Assembly: GCA_009695275.1 (NCBI GenBank)
Contig: SIBF01000009.1
Span: forward strand, 1-46,130
Direction of reading: 5' to 3'
Length of the DNA: 46,130 nt
Source: Pedosphaera sp.
GTDB taxonomy: Bacteria; Verrucomicrobiota; Verrucomicrobiia; Limisphaerales; F1-12-MAGs170
Below the pieces are notes generated by a model. It had not been told where the DNA came from, made no database searches, and saw nothing but the letters and a program-made list of their open reading frames with translations. The stretch's first letter is position 1. Each line of letters begins with the position of its first letter. Below are positions 8,940 to 18,373 of this stretch, piece after piece. The translations under genes were made by a program, and so were the position numbers.

Positions 8940-11375
8940 ATGAACCGCAGCGCAAAATGGTTCCGGATCTACATCGCGGTGGCCGCCTTCAATCTGCTCA
9001 CCATTTCGGGAAGCCTGTTCCTCAACCATCGGTTCATGAACATCCAGGTGGATTCGATCGGGGTGAATGAGGAGTGGGCCAAATGGCTCGAACGCTTTGC
9101 GCAACTGGCCGTGCTCGGCGGCGCGGTCAATGCGCCCGGCAACGACGTGTTCGATTCGCAGGACGTGGCCGGTGAGTCGGCCCGCCTGGCCACGGCGTTG
9201 GCCCGATTCGAAGAGGCTTGTGCCGACGCGGAGTCCACACTCGCCGCCAATGTTCCGGTGGCGTCCGCCCGGCTGCTTGGCCAGGACCTCACCGCGGTGC
9301 GCTGGGCAATGAAGGAGATGACCGGCGAAGCGGAGATGATCTTCTCCTCCTTTCGCCAGAAACAGCCGACCGAGGCGGGAAAGCGGATGGCCAACATGGA
9401 CCGGAAATATGCCCATCTCAACGCGAGCTTGGAGCAACTCCGCGCTCACGTGCGCCATATCCACGCGGAGGATTTTAACGAGCAGCATTCCAAGGCGGCG
9501 GGTTTGCGTCGTTACGGACTCGCCATTGCTTCCGCCGTGATCTTGATGGTGCTGGTCTTCTCAATCCATGCCCACCGGATGGCCCGCGCGATGCGTCAGA
9601 CCGATACGGAATTGCAGCTGGAAGTGGCCGAGCGCCGACGTTCCGAACACTCCGTGTTGGAGTCCAGGCGATTCCTCCAATCCACGCTCGATGCGCTCTC
9701 CGCGCACATCGCCATCCTCGACGAGTCCGGGGTCATCGTTTCCGTGAACGCCGCTTGGGACCGTTTCGCCAGTGATAACGAGCACGCCGTCACCGGACTG
9801 GGTGCGGGCCGGAACTATCTGGAAATGTGCGACCAGAGCCGGGGCGAATGCGCCGAGGAAGCGCCCGCCGTGGCGCGCGGCATTCGCGCCGTGATGGCGG
9901 GCGAACTGGAGGAGTTCCGCCTCGAATACCCCTGCCACAGGCCGAAGGAAAAGCGCTGGTTCATCGTCCGCGTCACCCGCTTCGGTGCGGAGGGCGCGCG
10001 GCGCATTGTCATCGCGCACGAGAACATCACCGAACGAAAGCAGGCCGAGGAGCGTCTGCGCGCGGCGCTTCACGAAGTTGAGAGCCAACAATTCGCCCTC
10101 AATGAATCGTCCATCGTCGGGATCACTGATCGCCGGGGCCACCTGACCTACGTCAACGACAAATTCTGCGCCATCAGCAAGTATCCTCGCGAGGAGTTGA
10201 TGGGCCAGGATCATCGAATCATCAACTCCGGCCATCACTCGAAGGACTTTTTCAAGAAGCTCTGGACCACCATAAACCACGGGGAGGTCTGGCGCGGGCG
10301 GCTCTGCAATCGCGCCAAAGACGGCTCGCTCTACTGGGTGGACACGACCATCGTGCCGTTCAAGGATGAGTCCGGCACCATTATGCAGCATGTGGTCATC
10401 CGCTCCGATGTCACCGACCAGGTGCGGGCCGAGTGCGAATTGGACAAGGCGCACAAGAAACTGCTTGATGTCTCCCGGCAGGCGGGGATGGCGGAGATTG
10501 CGACGGGGGTGCTGCACAACGTGGGCAACGTGCTCAACAGCGTGAACGTCTCGGCCCACCTGGTTTCGGACCAGGCCCGCAAGACGCCCGTGGCGGATCT
10601 CGGGCGCGTGGTCGCGCTGCTGCGCGAGCAGGGCGCGAACCTCGGCGCGTTCTTCACCAGCGATGCGCGCGGGCCGAAGGTACCCGACTTCCTCGCCCAA
10701 CTGGCCGACAAGTTCACGCGCCTGCAAGAGTCGCAGTTGATCGAGGTCGCCGCGCTCCAGAAGAACGTCGAGCACATCAAGGACATCGTGGCCATGCAGC
10801 AGAGCTACGCCAGGGTCTCCGGCCTCACCGAGAACCTCAGCCCCGTCGAGCTGATCGAGGACGCCCTGCGCATGAACGCCGGGTCGTTCCAGAAGCACGA
10901 GGTCGAGCTGGTGCGCGAACTGCCCGCCGACCTGCCGCTCGTGTGCGCGGACAAACACAAGGTGCTGCAAATCCTCGTCAACTTCCTGCGCAACGCCAAG
11001 CACGCCTGCGACGACTCGGGCCGCCCGGACAAGCGCATCACCGTGAGCGCGGTGAGCGAGAACGACCGCGTCCGCATCACCATCGTGGACAATGGCGTGG
11101 GCATTCCGGCGGAGAACCTGAACCGCATCTTCAACCACGGTTTCACCACCAAGAAGACCGGGCACGGCTTCGGCCTGCACAGCGCGGCCAACGCCGTGAA
11201 AGAAATGGGCGGGAGCATCACCGTCCACAGCGATGGACCCGGCCACGGCGCGAGGTTCACGCTGGAACTGCCAATTGAACAGCTTGAAGGGCTAATAGGG
11301 CCGAGCGGCTTGGACGACAGCCGCAGTTACCTGAAATCAAATACCCAAGACTCTAAACTCATTTCCCAAGCATGA
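8940..11375 (+). CDS. Membrane PAS-PAS sensor histidine kinase
   Basis: ATG 8940 is chosen because a GGAGGAGG ribosome site lies just before it; the GTG at 8880 adds an unlikely Gly-rich leader. The order over 811 residues is: TM1 (about 8-28), a helical extracytoplasmic sensor (30-185), TM2 (190-212), coiled coil, PAS 1 (about 245-365), PAS 2 (about 375-490, with GRxxxxSGxH-like and [14 protein letters not shown]), a dimerisation helix with the phospho-acceptor His in [15 protein letters not shown], and a HATPase domain with N-box [12 protein letters not shown]1 VDNGVGIP and G2 [10 protein letters not shown]. It is a complete kinase. The stop overlaps the next gene's start by 4 nt (ATGA), so the two are translationally coupled partners. 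Confidence 0.93.
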   Translation: MNRSAKWFRIYIAVAAFNLLTISGSLFLNHRFMNIQVDSIGVNEEWAKWLERFAQLAVLGGAVNAPGNDVFDSQDVAGESARLATALARFEEACADAESTLAANVPVASARLLGQDLTAVRWAMKEMTGEAEMIFSSFRQKQPTEAGKRMANMDRKYAHLNASLEQLRAHVRHIHAEDFNEQHSKAAGLRRYGLAIASAVILMVLVFSIHAHRMARAMRQTDTELQLEVAERRRSEHSVLESRRFLQSTLDALSAHIAILDESGVIVSVNAAWDRFASDNEHAVTGLGAGRNYLEMCDQSRGECAEEAPAVARGIRAVMAGELEEFRLEYPCHRPKEKRWFIVRVTRFGAEGARRIVIAHENITERKQAEERLRAALHEVESQQFALNESSIVGITDRRGHLTYVNDKFCAISKYPREELMGQDHRIINSGHHSKDFFKKLWTTINHGEVWRGRLCNRAKDGSLYWVDTTIVPFKDESGTIMQHVVIRSDVTDQVRAECELDKAHKKLLDVSRQAGMAEIATGVLHNVGNVLNSVNVSAHLVSDQARKTPVADLGRVVALLREQGANLGAFFTSDARGPKVPDFLAQLADKFTRLQESQLIEVAALQKNVEHIKDIVAMQQSYARVSGLTENLSPVELIEDALRMNAGSFQKHEVELVRELPADLPLVCADKHKVLQILVNFLRNAKHACDDSGRPDKRITVSAVSENDRVRITIVDNGVGIPAENLNRIFNHGFTTKKTGHGFGLHSAANAVKEMGGSITVHSDGPGHGARFTLELPIEQLEGLIGPSGLDDSRSYLKSNTQDSKLISQA

Positions 11376-13231
11376 CACCTGACTTAAAAAACAACCGCAT
11401 TCTCCTGATTGACGACAATCCGTCCATCCACGAGGACTACAAAAAGATCTTCGCGGGCGAAAACGATCACGGGCTAAACTCCGCGCGCGCCGACCTGTTC
11501 GGTGACGCCGGGGCCGCGTCGAAACCGGAGGGGTTCATCCTTGAGTCGGCCTTTCAAGGCCAGGAAGGATTGAAGCGCGTGGAGCAGGCGTGCGCGGCCG
11601 GACGCCCCTATGCGATGGCATTCGTCGATATGCGGATGCCGCCGGGCTGGGACGGAGTCGAAACCATCTCCAGGATTTGGGCCGTCTATCCCGACCTGCA
11701 GGTGGTCATCTGCACGGCCTACTCGGATTACACGCTGGATGACATGATCGCCAAACTGGGCCGGACTGATCGCTTCGTGCTGCTAAAGAAGCCGTTCGAC
11801 AACGCGGAGGTGTTGCAACTGGCCAACTCGCTGACGGAGAAGTGGCGTCTCGCCCACGAACTCCGCCAGCAACTCGCCCACCTCGAACGGCTCGTCCAGG
11901 AACGCACCGCCGAACTCTGCGCCAGCAATGAGGCGTTGGCTGCGGAGGCGCATCGTTCACACGTCCTGGCCCGTGAAGCGCAGGCTGCCAGCAAGGCCAA
12001 GAGTGAATTCCTGGCCATGATGAGCCACGAAATCCGCACGCCGATGAGCGGCATTCTGGGCATGGCCGGACTGCTGCTCGACACCGAGCTGACCGCCGAA
12101 CAGCGCGACTTTGCCTCGACCGTGCACGGCAGCGGCGAGTTGTTGCTGGACATCCTCAACGACATTCTCGATTTCTCGAAACTTGAAGCCGACCGCGTGG
12201 AGCTGGAAAAGGTCGAGTTCGATTTGCACGAGACGGTTGAAGGCATCGTCAAGCTGCTCGCCCTCCGCGCGCAGGAAAAGAATCTCACCACCGCCTTTCA
12301 CATCGCCTCGAGGCTGCCGTCCCGCGTGCTCGGAGATTCTCACCGCCTTCGCCAGGTGCTGCTCAATCTCTTCAGCAACGCGATCAAGTTCACCGCTCAG
12401 GGCGGAGTCACGCTCGAAGTCACAGCTTCCGGCGAGTCACCCACAAAAGTGGATTTGCGCTTCGAAGTCCGCGACACCGGCATTGGCATCAGCGAGGAAA
12501 CCCAACGCACACTTTTCCAGCCATTCGTGCAGGCGGATCTTTCAACCTCTCGCCGCTTCGGGGGCACCGGGCTGGGCCTGGCGATCTGCCGCAAGGTCGT
12601 CGGTTTGTTGGGCGGCGAAATCGGAGTCCAAAGTCAACAGGGCTCCGGCTCCACCTTCTGGTTCACCACGCAGATGGAGAAGGTCTTGACGCAGGAATCC
12701 ACCGCCCCCGGCGTGGCGTTGTCAACGCTCACGGCGGCGGTTGCGGATCACACCACGCTCTTCCACTGCGCTGCTTCCGAGCGGGCGCCCCGGGTTCTCC
12801 TGGCCGAGGACAACGTCGTGAATCGAAAGCTTGCTACAATGCTGCTGCGCAAGCGGGGCATCGAAGTGGATTCCGCCGTCAACGGCCTCGAGGCGCTGGC
12901 TCAATGGGAGCGCGGCGGCCACGCGCTCATTCTCATGGATTGTCACATGCCCGAGATGGACGGCTATGAGGCCACCCGCCGGATTCGCGCCCGTGAAGTG
13001 AGTGAAGGCCGCGCGCGCATCCCGATCATCGCGCTCACCGCGAGCGTCCTCGATCAGGATCGAGAGCTGTGCCTGAGCGCGGGCATGGATAGCTTCCTGA
13101 CCAAGCCCATCGAGATTCCACGGCTGGACCAACTGCTCCAGAGCGTGCTTGGCCGTTCGCCGGCCCACTCCGAGACCGCTTCTCCGGACGGTTCACCAAT
13201 CGCAATCCAATCCTTCCTTCACGCCGCATGA
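11372..13231 (+). CDS. Hybrid histidine kinase with N- and C-terminal receiver domains
   Basis: The protein has 619 residues. An N-terminal receiver (about 8-150) has the acidic pair DD14-15, phospho-acceptor D86 ([11 protein letters not shown]) and K140 (LLKKPFD). A coiled coil leads to HisKA with H219 ([12 protein letters not shown]), then a HATPase domain (N-box [12 protein letters not shown]1 DTGIGI, G2 GGTGLGLAI), and a C-terminal receiver with D523 ([15 protein letters not shown]) and K near TKPIEIP. There is no membrane segment, so it is cytosolic, and the N-terminal receiver is the obvious target of the upstream membrane kinase, with which it overlaps by ATGA. No DNA-binding output domain is present; the pair probably feeds a chemotaxis-like or phosphorelay output. 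Confidence 0.93.
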   Translation: MTPDLKNNRILLIDDNPSIHEDYKKIFAGENDHGLNSARADLFGDAGAASKPEGFILESAFQGQEGLKRVEQACAAGRPYAMAFVDMRMPPGWDGVETISRIWAVYPDLQVVICTAYSDYTLDDMIAKLGRTDRFVLLKKPFDNAEVLQLANSLTEKWRLAHELRQQLAHLERLVQERTAELCASNEALAAEAHRSHVLAREAQAASKAKSEFLAMMSHEIRTPMSGILGMAGLLLDTELTAEQRDFASTVHGSGELLLDILNDILDFSKLEADRVELEKVEFDLHETVEGIVKLLALRAQEKNLTTAFHIASRLPSRVLGDSHRLRQVLLNLFSNAIKFTAQGGVTLEVTASGESPTKVDLRFEVRDTGIGISEETQRTLFQPFVQADLSTSRRFGGTGLGLAICRKVVGLLGGEIGVQSQQGSGSTFWFTTQMEKVLTQESTAPGVALSTLTAAVADHTTLFHCAASERAPRVLLAEDNVVNRKLATMLLRKRGIEVDSAVNGLEALAQWERGGHALILMDCHMPEMDGYEATRRIRAREVSEGRARIPIIALTASVLDQDRELCLSAGMDSFLTKPIEIPRLDQLLQSVLGRSPAHSETASPDGSPIAIQSFLHAA

Positions 13232-13348
13232 ACACATTGGCGGGTGCCTGAAAAACTCGCCGTCAACCACTCTCCCAGTGCTGCCCGCGGGGCGTGACCG
13301 TACAAGCTCCATGATTTTGACGTGCCAACCTCAACATCAAGCCACCTC

Positions 13349-13849
13349 ATGAACTTGACTTTACCCATGCAACAAACACCGAACGAGGCCGTCGATGCAT
13401 TCACCCGCAACGCCGTGCGTGACGTGTTCAAAAAGATGCTCGCCATCGAAGTGAAGGACGACAAACCGGCACCACTCGCTGAAGACGCCGGCGGACAGAT
13501 TGTCGGATCCGTGGGCTTCACCGGCAAGGCCACGGGGATCATCTATCTCTCCGCCACCGCCAGCATGGGCCAGTTCGTGACCCGCAAGATGCTCGGACTT
13601 TCCGAAGCCGAGGTGGATGACGATATGATCAATGATGCTTTTGGCGAGCTGTGCAACATGGTGGTCGGCTCGGTAAAATCCCATCTCTGCGACTGCGGCT
13701 GGTCTTGCGTGTTGACGGTGCCCTCCATTGTGCGCGGCAAAGGGCTGAGCATCAAAACCATCGCCGACGTGAAAAGAACCTCGCTGGGTTTCCTCGCGGG
13801 CGAACAACGATTGCTGGTGGAAGTGACCGTCAAGAATCTTCCATTCTGA
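13349..13849 (+). CDS. CheX-family chemotaxis phosphatase
   Basis: The protein fits the CheX/CheC family, which dephosphorylates CheY-P. The catalytic helix signature E-x-x-N is present once (FGELCNMVVGSVKS), following DDDMINDAFGEL, as in single-helix CheX proteins. Other matching parts are FVTRKMLG and the terminal strands. Starts at ATG 13349 or 13367 are possible; the GTG at 13322 adds nine residues without support. No clear Shine-Dalgarno is seen. It sits after the hybrid kinase and directly before a damaged cheY start, so an intact CheX-CheY pair probably existed here. Confidence 0.85.
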   Translation: MNLTLPMQQTPNEAVDAFTRNAVRDVFKKMLAIEVKDDKPAPLAEDAGGQIVGSVGFTGKATGIIYLSATASMGQFVTRKMLGLSEAEVDDDMINDAFGELCNMVVGSVKSHLCDCGWSCVLTVPSIVRGKGLSIKTIADVKRTSLGFLAGEQRLLVEVTVKNLPF

Positions 13850-13857
13850 ACGTATTT

Positions 13858-13984
13858 ATGAGCATCAAAATACTGACCGTGATGACAGCAAAAGTGTCCG
13901 GATGATCGTGGCCGACGCGGGCCGCAGGCGGCAGCGCCTGCTGAATCTGGTGGACAATTCCCTCAAGTTCATCGGGCAGACCCG
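13858..13984 (+). pseudogene. Scar: frameshifted cheY start fused to a histidine-kinase N-box fragment
   Basis: ATG 13858, 8 bp after the cheX stop, reads MSIKILTV. If one base is added at 13880/13881 the next codons read DDSKSVRMIV, the classic CheY N-terminus with the metal-binding DD pair. From about residue 20 the sequence switches to ADAGRRRQRLLNLVDNSLKFIGQT, which is the N-box of a HisKA/HATPase kinase (compare [15 protein letters not shown] in the upstream hybrid kinase). The remnant runs out a few bases before the converging EF-G-like gene. An internal deletion that joined cheY to a downstream kinase gene, plus a one-base loss, explains it. Confidence 0.75.
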
Positions 13985-13988
13985 CCGG

Positions 13989-16085
13989 TTACCTTCCGTT
14001 TGCCTCCAGGCTGGCACGTCGTTTCTTTGCTTCCTCGATTGTCTTTTGTTCGAGTTCGCGCGGCATTTCCTCGTAATGATTGAATTCTTCGCCATGCACT
14101 CCGCTGCCGCCCGTGAGCGAACGGAGTGTGCTGGAGTAGCGGTAGAGTTCGCGCGCAGGAACCTGCGCCTTGATGATCTGGAAGTGGCCATCGACTTCGA
14201 TGCCCTGGATCTTGCCGCGCCGGCTGGAAAGATCTCCCATCACCTTTCCCATGTAATCATCGGGGATCCGGATTTCCACCAACTGGATCGGTTCGAGCAG
14301 GCAGGCATGTGCCGTGGCGAACGCTTCTTTGAAGGCGAAGTAGCCGGCGATCTGGAATGCGATGTCCTTCGAGTCCACAGGGTGCATCTTGCCGTCGTAG
14401 AAATCGATCTTCAAATCCACCACGCGGTATCCGGCCAGGATGCCTTCCGTGCAGGCTTGTTGAACGCCCTTTTCGACCGAGGGCACAAAGGCACGGTCCA
14501 CATTCTGGCCGGCCAGGGATTGTGAAAATTCAACGCCGGTGTCTCGCGGCCTGGGCTCGATGCGCATCCACACTTCGGCGAATTGTCCGGAGCCGCCGGT
14601 CTGTTTCTTGTGGCGGTACTTCGATTCACCCCGGCCTTTGATGGTCTCACGGTAGGCGATGCGCGGCTCGCCCAGTTCGACATGGACATTGTGGCGGCGG
14701 CGCAGCCGGTCCGCGATCAACTCCAGGTGGAGCTCGCCTTGAGCTGAAATCACCGTCTGGTGCAGTTCCCCGTCCACATGCCACAGGAAGGTCGGATCCT
14801 CCTCGTGAAGCGCGTTCAAGCCGGAGGCGGTCTTATCCTCCTCGCCTTTGACCTTCGCGATGAGTGACGCGTTGATGTTCGGCTTTGGATAAACCACTTT
14901 CGAGAGCGTGACCGGGTGCTTCGGATTGCACAGCGTGTTGCCCGTGTGCGTGTCCTTCAACTTCACCACCGCTCCGATGTCACCGGGGCCGATGTCATCC
15001 GTGATGGTGCGCTGCTGGCCGACGAGCTGGTAAATCTGACCGATGCGCTCATTGACCTTGCGGTCGCTGTTGAAAAGGTCCGTGCCCGCATGGATATGGC
15101 CGGAGTAAACACGGAAAAAGGAGAGTTCTCCAAAATGCGCCTCGGACATCGTCTTGAAAATATAGCAAACCGGCTCCTGGCCGTTGAGCTTCACTTCAAC
15201 CTCAGCGCCGCTTGCATCGATGGCTTTCACAGTGGCGCGGTCCACCGGGGAGGAGCCGTACTTGGCGATAAAGTCCATGAGCCGGGCGACGCCGATGTTG
15301 CGCTCGGCGGAAATGCAGAAGATGGGGATGAACAGTTCCCTTTGCACCGCGGCGTGGATGCCCTTGCGGAATTCCTCCTCCGACAGGCCGCCTTCCTCGA
15401 AATACCTGGTCATGAGAGTGTCGTCAGATTCGGCAATGTGTTCGATGAGTTCGCGATGGAGTTCCTTGACCCTGGCTTCCCAGTTACCGGTGGCGGGAAC
15501 TTCCTGGTACTTGCCGCTGTCGTCCGTGGCGTAGGTGACGACCTCATTGCGCAGGACATCCAGCACCTGGTTGAACTTCTGTCCTGGATTGACGGGCAGA
15601 TTAAGCGGGAAGACATGACGACCGAATCGCTCCTGAGCCTGCTTCAGCACTTTGTCGAAGTCCGCATTCTCCCGGTCCATGCCGTTTACGACTATTATCT
15701 TCGGGATTTCGTACTGGGTGGCGTAATTCCAGACACGGTCCGTTCCCACGCCCATGCCGTCCACCGCATCCATGACCACCAGGGCAAAATCTCCCACGCG
15801 CAGGGCACTCAGCCCCTCGCTGATGAAATCCAGGTAACCCGGAGTGTCGATGATGTTGAACTTCTTTCCCTGCCATTCGAGATGCATCAACGAGGCGGAA
15901 ACCGAGATCTGCCGCTGTTTCTCGCTCACGTGGTAGTCTGAAACGGTCGAGCCACTGGCGATGCGCCCCATGCGGGAGGTCGCCCTGGCACAATGAAGCA
16001 TCGCTTCGCTCAACATGGTCTTGCCGCACGAGGCGTGGCCAACGATGGCGAAGTTGCGAATATCCGCTGGGAGGCAGGCTTTCAT
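13989..16085 (-). CDS. Elongation factor G-like translational GTPase (EF-G paralogue)
   Basis: The protein has 698 residues from ATG 16085 (MKACLPADIRNFAIVGHASCGKT); the upstream in-frame extension to 16190 has no homology. G1 is GHASCGKT (16-23), G3 DTPGYLDF (80-87), G4 NGMD (134-137). Domains II to V follow, with RGESKYRHKKQTGGSGQFAE (domain IV start) and the C-terminal GDLSSRRGKIQG typical of EF-G. G4 normally reads NKxD; loss of the Lys and the lack of ribosomal-protein or tuf neighbours mark it as the auxiliary EF-G-like group rather than the housekeeping fusA. It converges with the cheX operon. Confidence 0.88.
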   Translation of the reverse strand: MKACLPADIRNFAIVGHASCGKTMLSEAMLHCARATSRMGRIASGSTVSDYHVSEKQRQISVSASLMHLEWQGKKFNIIDTPGYLDFISEGLSALRVGDFALVVMDAVDGMGVGTDRVWNYATQYEIPKIIVVNGMDRENADFDKVLKQAQERFGRHVFPLNLPVNPGQKFNQVLDVLRNEVVTYATDDSGKYQEVPATGNWEARVKELHRELIEHIAESDDTLMTRYFEEGGLSEEEFRKGIHAAVQRELFIPIFCISAERNIGVARLMDFIAKYGSSPVDRATVKAIDASGAEVEVKLNGQEPVCYIFKTMSEAHFGELSFFRVYSGHIHAGTDLFNSDRKVNERIGQIYQLVGQQRTITDDIGPGDIGAVVKLKDTHTGNTLCNPKHPVTLSKVVYPKPNINASLIAKVKGEEDKTASGLNALHEEDPTFLWHVDGELHQTVISAQGELHLELIADRLRRRHNVHVELGEPRIAYRETIKGRGESKYRHKKQTGGSGQFAEVWMRIEPRPRDTGVEFSQSLAGQNVDRAFVPSVEKGVQQACTEGILAGYRVVDLKIDFYDGKMHPVDSKDIAFQIAGYFAFKEAFATAHACLLEPIQLVEIRIPDDYMGKVMGDLSSRRGKIQGIEVDGHFQIIKAQVPARELYRYSSTLRSLTGGSGVHGEEFNHYEEMPRELEQKTIEEAKKRRASLEANGR

Positions 16086-16376
16086 ATCATCAAGTGTGCT
16101 GTCATCCGGAAGCGCATCAGGACAACCGTATTGATTTCCGCGCCGGACGGTTTTCGAGACAGGATGGACCGCTCGCCAAAACACCTGCAACCACTCTTAG
16201 GGAATCTGCGGTCGTCATTTGTTCAAAAAGGCACTCCTGCCACTCGATCCGCCGCGTGATGGGCATAATCTGTCCCCGGAGGCCGGAGGCAGGCAAGCGC
16301 AAAGGTTTCGCGAAGCGGCGAAATCGGGAGAGTCATGTTGCATCATGGCGTCGTCTTTGCTTCATTCTTCAGAACT

Positions 16377-16730
16377 ATGCCGACTTACGAGTACAGTTGT
16401 CAGAAATGTGGGAAGCAATTTGACCTTTTCCAATCGATGACGGAGAAGGCGATCACCTCCTGTCCGAAGAACCTTTGCACGAGAAAGCCCTGGGCCAAGG
16501 GCAAGGTTCAGCGCGTCATCGGGGGTGGTGCCGGGTTGATCTTCAAGGGCTCCGGCTTTTACATCACAGATTACCGGAGCGACAAGTACAAGGAGGCGGC
16601 GAAGAAGGATGCGGGCGGCGGCGACGGGAAGCCCGCGGCAGCCAAGACGGAATCGAAATCCGAATCGAAGTCGGAGTCGAAGTCGGAGTCGAAGCCCGCG
16701 AAGACAGGCAGTGCTTCGACCTCCAAGTAA
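16377..16730 (+). CDS. FmdB-type zinc-ribbon protein with Ser/Glu/Lys repeat tail
   Basis: ATG 16377 starts MPTYEYSCQKCGKQFDLFQ, the standard FmdB regulatory-protein start. Zinc ligands are C8 and C11, then C29 and C34 (CPKNLC, a C-x4-C instead of the usual C-x2-C). GGGAGLIFKGSGFYITDYR is the usual end of the conserved part. From about residue 75 the tail is low complexity, with a 4-residue unit SESK repeated, encoded by a 12-bp tandem repeat. The family is widespread and its function is unclear. The next gene begins directly after its stop. Confidence 0.88.
   Translation: MPTYEYSCQKCGKQFDLFQSMTEKAITSCPKNLCTRKPWAKGKVQRVIGGGAGLIFKGSGFYITDYRSDKYKEAAKKDAGGGDGKPAAAKTESKSESKSESKSESKPAKTGSASTSK
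16650..16697 (+). repeat. Four 12-bp tandem units inside the FmdB-like gene
   Basis: The units are GAATCGAAATCC, GAATCGAAGTCG, GAGTCGAAGTCG and GAGTCGAAGCCC, coding for repeated (E/S)SKS. Unit length is a multiple of three, so copy-number slippage would keep the frame. Confidence 0.85.
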
Positions 16731-16736
16731 GTGCTC

Positions 16737-18128
16737 ATGCTCATCCCGCTGACACAATGGCTGACTGCTCTCCGCAGTACGAGGGGCGGAAGTTCCCTGG
16801 CGCTGCTGGCAGTCCTGGCGGCCTTGTGCATCGGGGTTTCTCCCGTGGAAGGTGCGACGTCGCTCTTGAACGGCGGGAAAATCCGACGCTCCGAACAATT
16901 CGTCGTCCAGGACACGAGGCCATTCGGCCGCTCGTTGAGCGCGACGTGGGATGAACAGAACCCGGAAATGGTGCAATTGGAGCCGGGACCGCTTCTCTTT
17001 TGCGCCGAACGGGTCAAGGAGGGCGTGGCCCGGCAGCTTGGAATATCTTCTCGCGGCGGCTCTGAGATCGAACTCCAGATCTACGCGCCCAGGCGGAATG
17101 ATGAAAACATTCTCATCCACTCGACGCTCTACGCGAACGGCTGGCGCTACAAGCTGCGAGTGCCGGATGACCTCCAACGGTCCCGCTTGGTGCGGGGCCT
17201 TGTGCAGGTGCTGTTGCTCGAACACGCCAATCGCGGAACCACTGGGAAGTCCGCGGAAATCCCGAGCTGGCTTCTCGAAGGGTTGACCCGGCAGGTCCTG
17301 GTCGATGTGGGCCCCACGCTGATCGTGGATGGAGTGCCGCGCAATTCCGTCAGACGCTCAATGCGGATCATTCATGGGGCCGACGCCCTTGCCGGGGTGC
17401 GTGAATTTGTGCGCCGGCAGCAGCCGCTCACGTTCACCGAGCTTTCCGAGCCGCTCTGGACCGAGCCGCCTCCAGATCAACTCATGCGGTACCAAATGTC
17501 GGCCCAGTTATTCCTGGCGCGGTTAATCGAGGCGCCGGATGGGCAGGCACGGCTGGCGCGGATGTTGCGCGCCCTGCCTGATTGCTGGAACTGGCAGACC
17601 GCCCTGCTGCGCACGTTCGATTTCCCTCGGTTGGTGGATGTGGAAAAGTGGTGGTCGGTCCAGATTGCGGCCTTTCGCGGCAACGATCCCGACGTGATAC
17701 TCTCGCTTGACCGGGGCTTGGCACGGCTGGCGGATGTGCTTGCGGTGATCTCTCAAGTTCAACTGGACACCAACGCTTTGCCCATTCGCGCCAAGGTCAC
17801 GGTGAGCCAGATCCTTTCTGAATGGGAATATGCCCAGCAACGGCCGGTCCTGCTCCGAAAACTTACCTTGCTCATGGCGATGCGCGGATCAGCGCCACGC
17901 CAGTTGGTGCCGCTCCTCGATGGCTATGCCGTCTGCATTCAAAGCTATGTTCAGCGCCGCGATCGTTCAGGGTATGACCCGGTCAGCAGGGTGCAGACGA
18001 ACAAACCAGGCCCGATGCTCGCAAGGGAAGCCGCCCGGCAACTCGCGGAACTGGACAAGCAACGCGCGTCATTTCAGCGCCTGGCAATGGGGAATGACGG
18101 CGGTGCCAATCAATTGGCCCGGCCTTGA
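16737..18128 (+). CDS. Hypothetical exported protein, 463 residues
   Basis: I do not recognise a family. ATG 16737 (or GTG 16731, which abuts the previous stop) starts a long leader with a hydrophobic segment at about residues 20-40 (SLALLAVLAALCIGVSP), consistent with a signal peptide or anchor. The remainder is mixed alpha/beta and rich in Arg, with PSWLLEGLTRQVLVDVG near residue 180, which has the spacing of a peptidase-like WLxEG segment (as in gluzincin-like secreted proteins) but lacks the HExxH motif; HANRGTTG precedes it. The helical C-terminal third has no clear feature. It is likely co-transcribed with the FmdB-like gene. Confidence 0.7.
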   Translation: MLIPLTQWLTALRSTRGGSSLALLAVLAALCIGVSPVEGATSLLNGGKIRRSEQFVVQDTRPFGRSLSATWDEQNPEMVQLEPGPLLFCAERVKEGVARQLGISSRGGSEIELQIYAPRRNDENILIHSTLYANGWRYKLRVPDDLQRSRLVRGLVQVLLLEHANRGTTGKSAEIPSWLLEGLTRQVLVDVGPTLIVDGVPRNSVRRSMRIIHGADALAGVREFVRRQQPLTFTELSEPLWTEPPPDQLMRYQMSAQLFLARLIEAPDGQARLARMLRALPDCWNWQTALLRTFDFPRLVDVEKWWSVQIAAFRGNDPDVILSLDRGLARLADVLAVISQVQLDTNALPIRAKVTVSQILSEWEYAQQRPVLLRKLTLLMAMRGSAPRQLVPLLDGYAVCIQSYVQRRDRSGYDPVSRVQTNKPGPMLAREAARQLAELDKQRASFQRLAMGNDGGANQLARP

Positions 18129-18199
18129 AAGCGCGGTTCAGTTCGATTGCCATTGAACCGATTCGCGATCGATCAAGCCATCAGCAGTTTTAATTTTGG

Positions 18200-18285
18200 G
18201 GAGCGCGACTGCGTGCGCAGCACCAGCCACCGCACGCTCGAACATGAGGGCTTGCTGCGGCTGGTTTCCGACGCAGCCGCACTCC
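18200..18285. repeat. REP-like imperfect palindrome, 86 bp
   Basis: The ends GGAGCGCGACTGCGT and ACGCAGCCGCACTCC are imperfect inverted repeats, with further pairing of CAGCACCAGCC against GGCTGG/GCTGCGG inside. It lies in the 245-bp gap between 18128 and 18374. Similar palindromes are, from memory, dispersed in Pedosphaera-like genomes. The remainder of that gap shows nothing else. Confidence 0.6.
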
Positions 18286-18373
18286 GCCGCCGCATTCGCC
18301 GACACCTTTAGTCACACCTTCGCCGTTTGCGGGCATTGACAGAACCCCGCCCAAAACTTTTACTGCATTCGTT

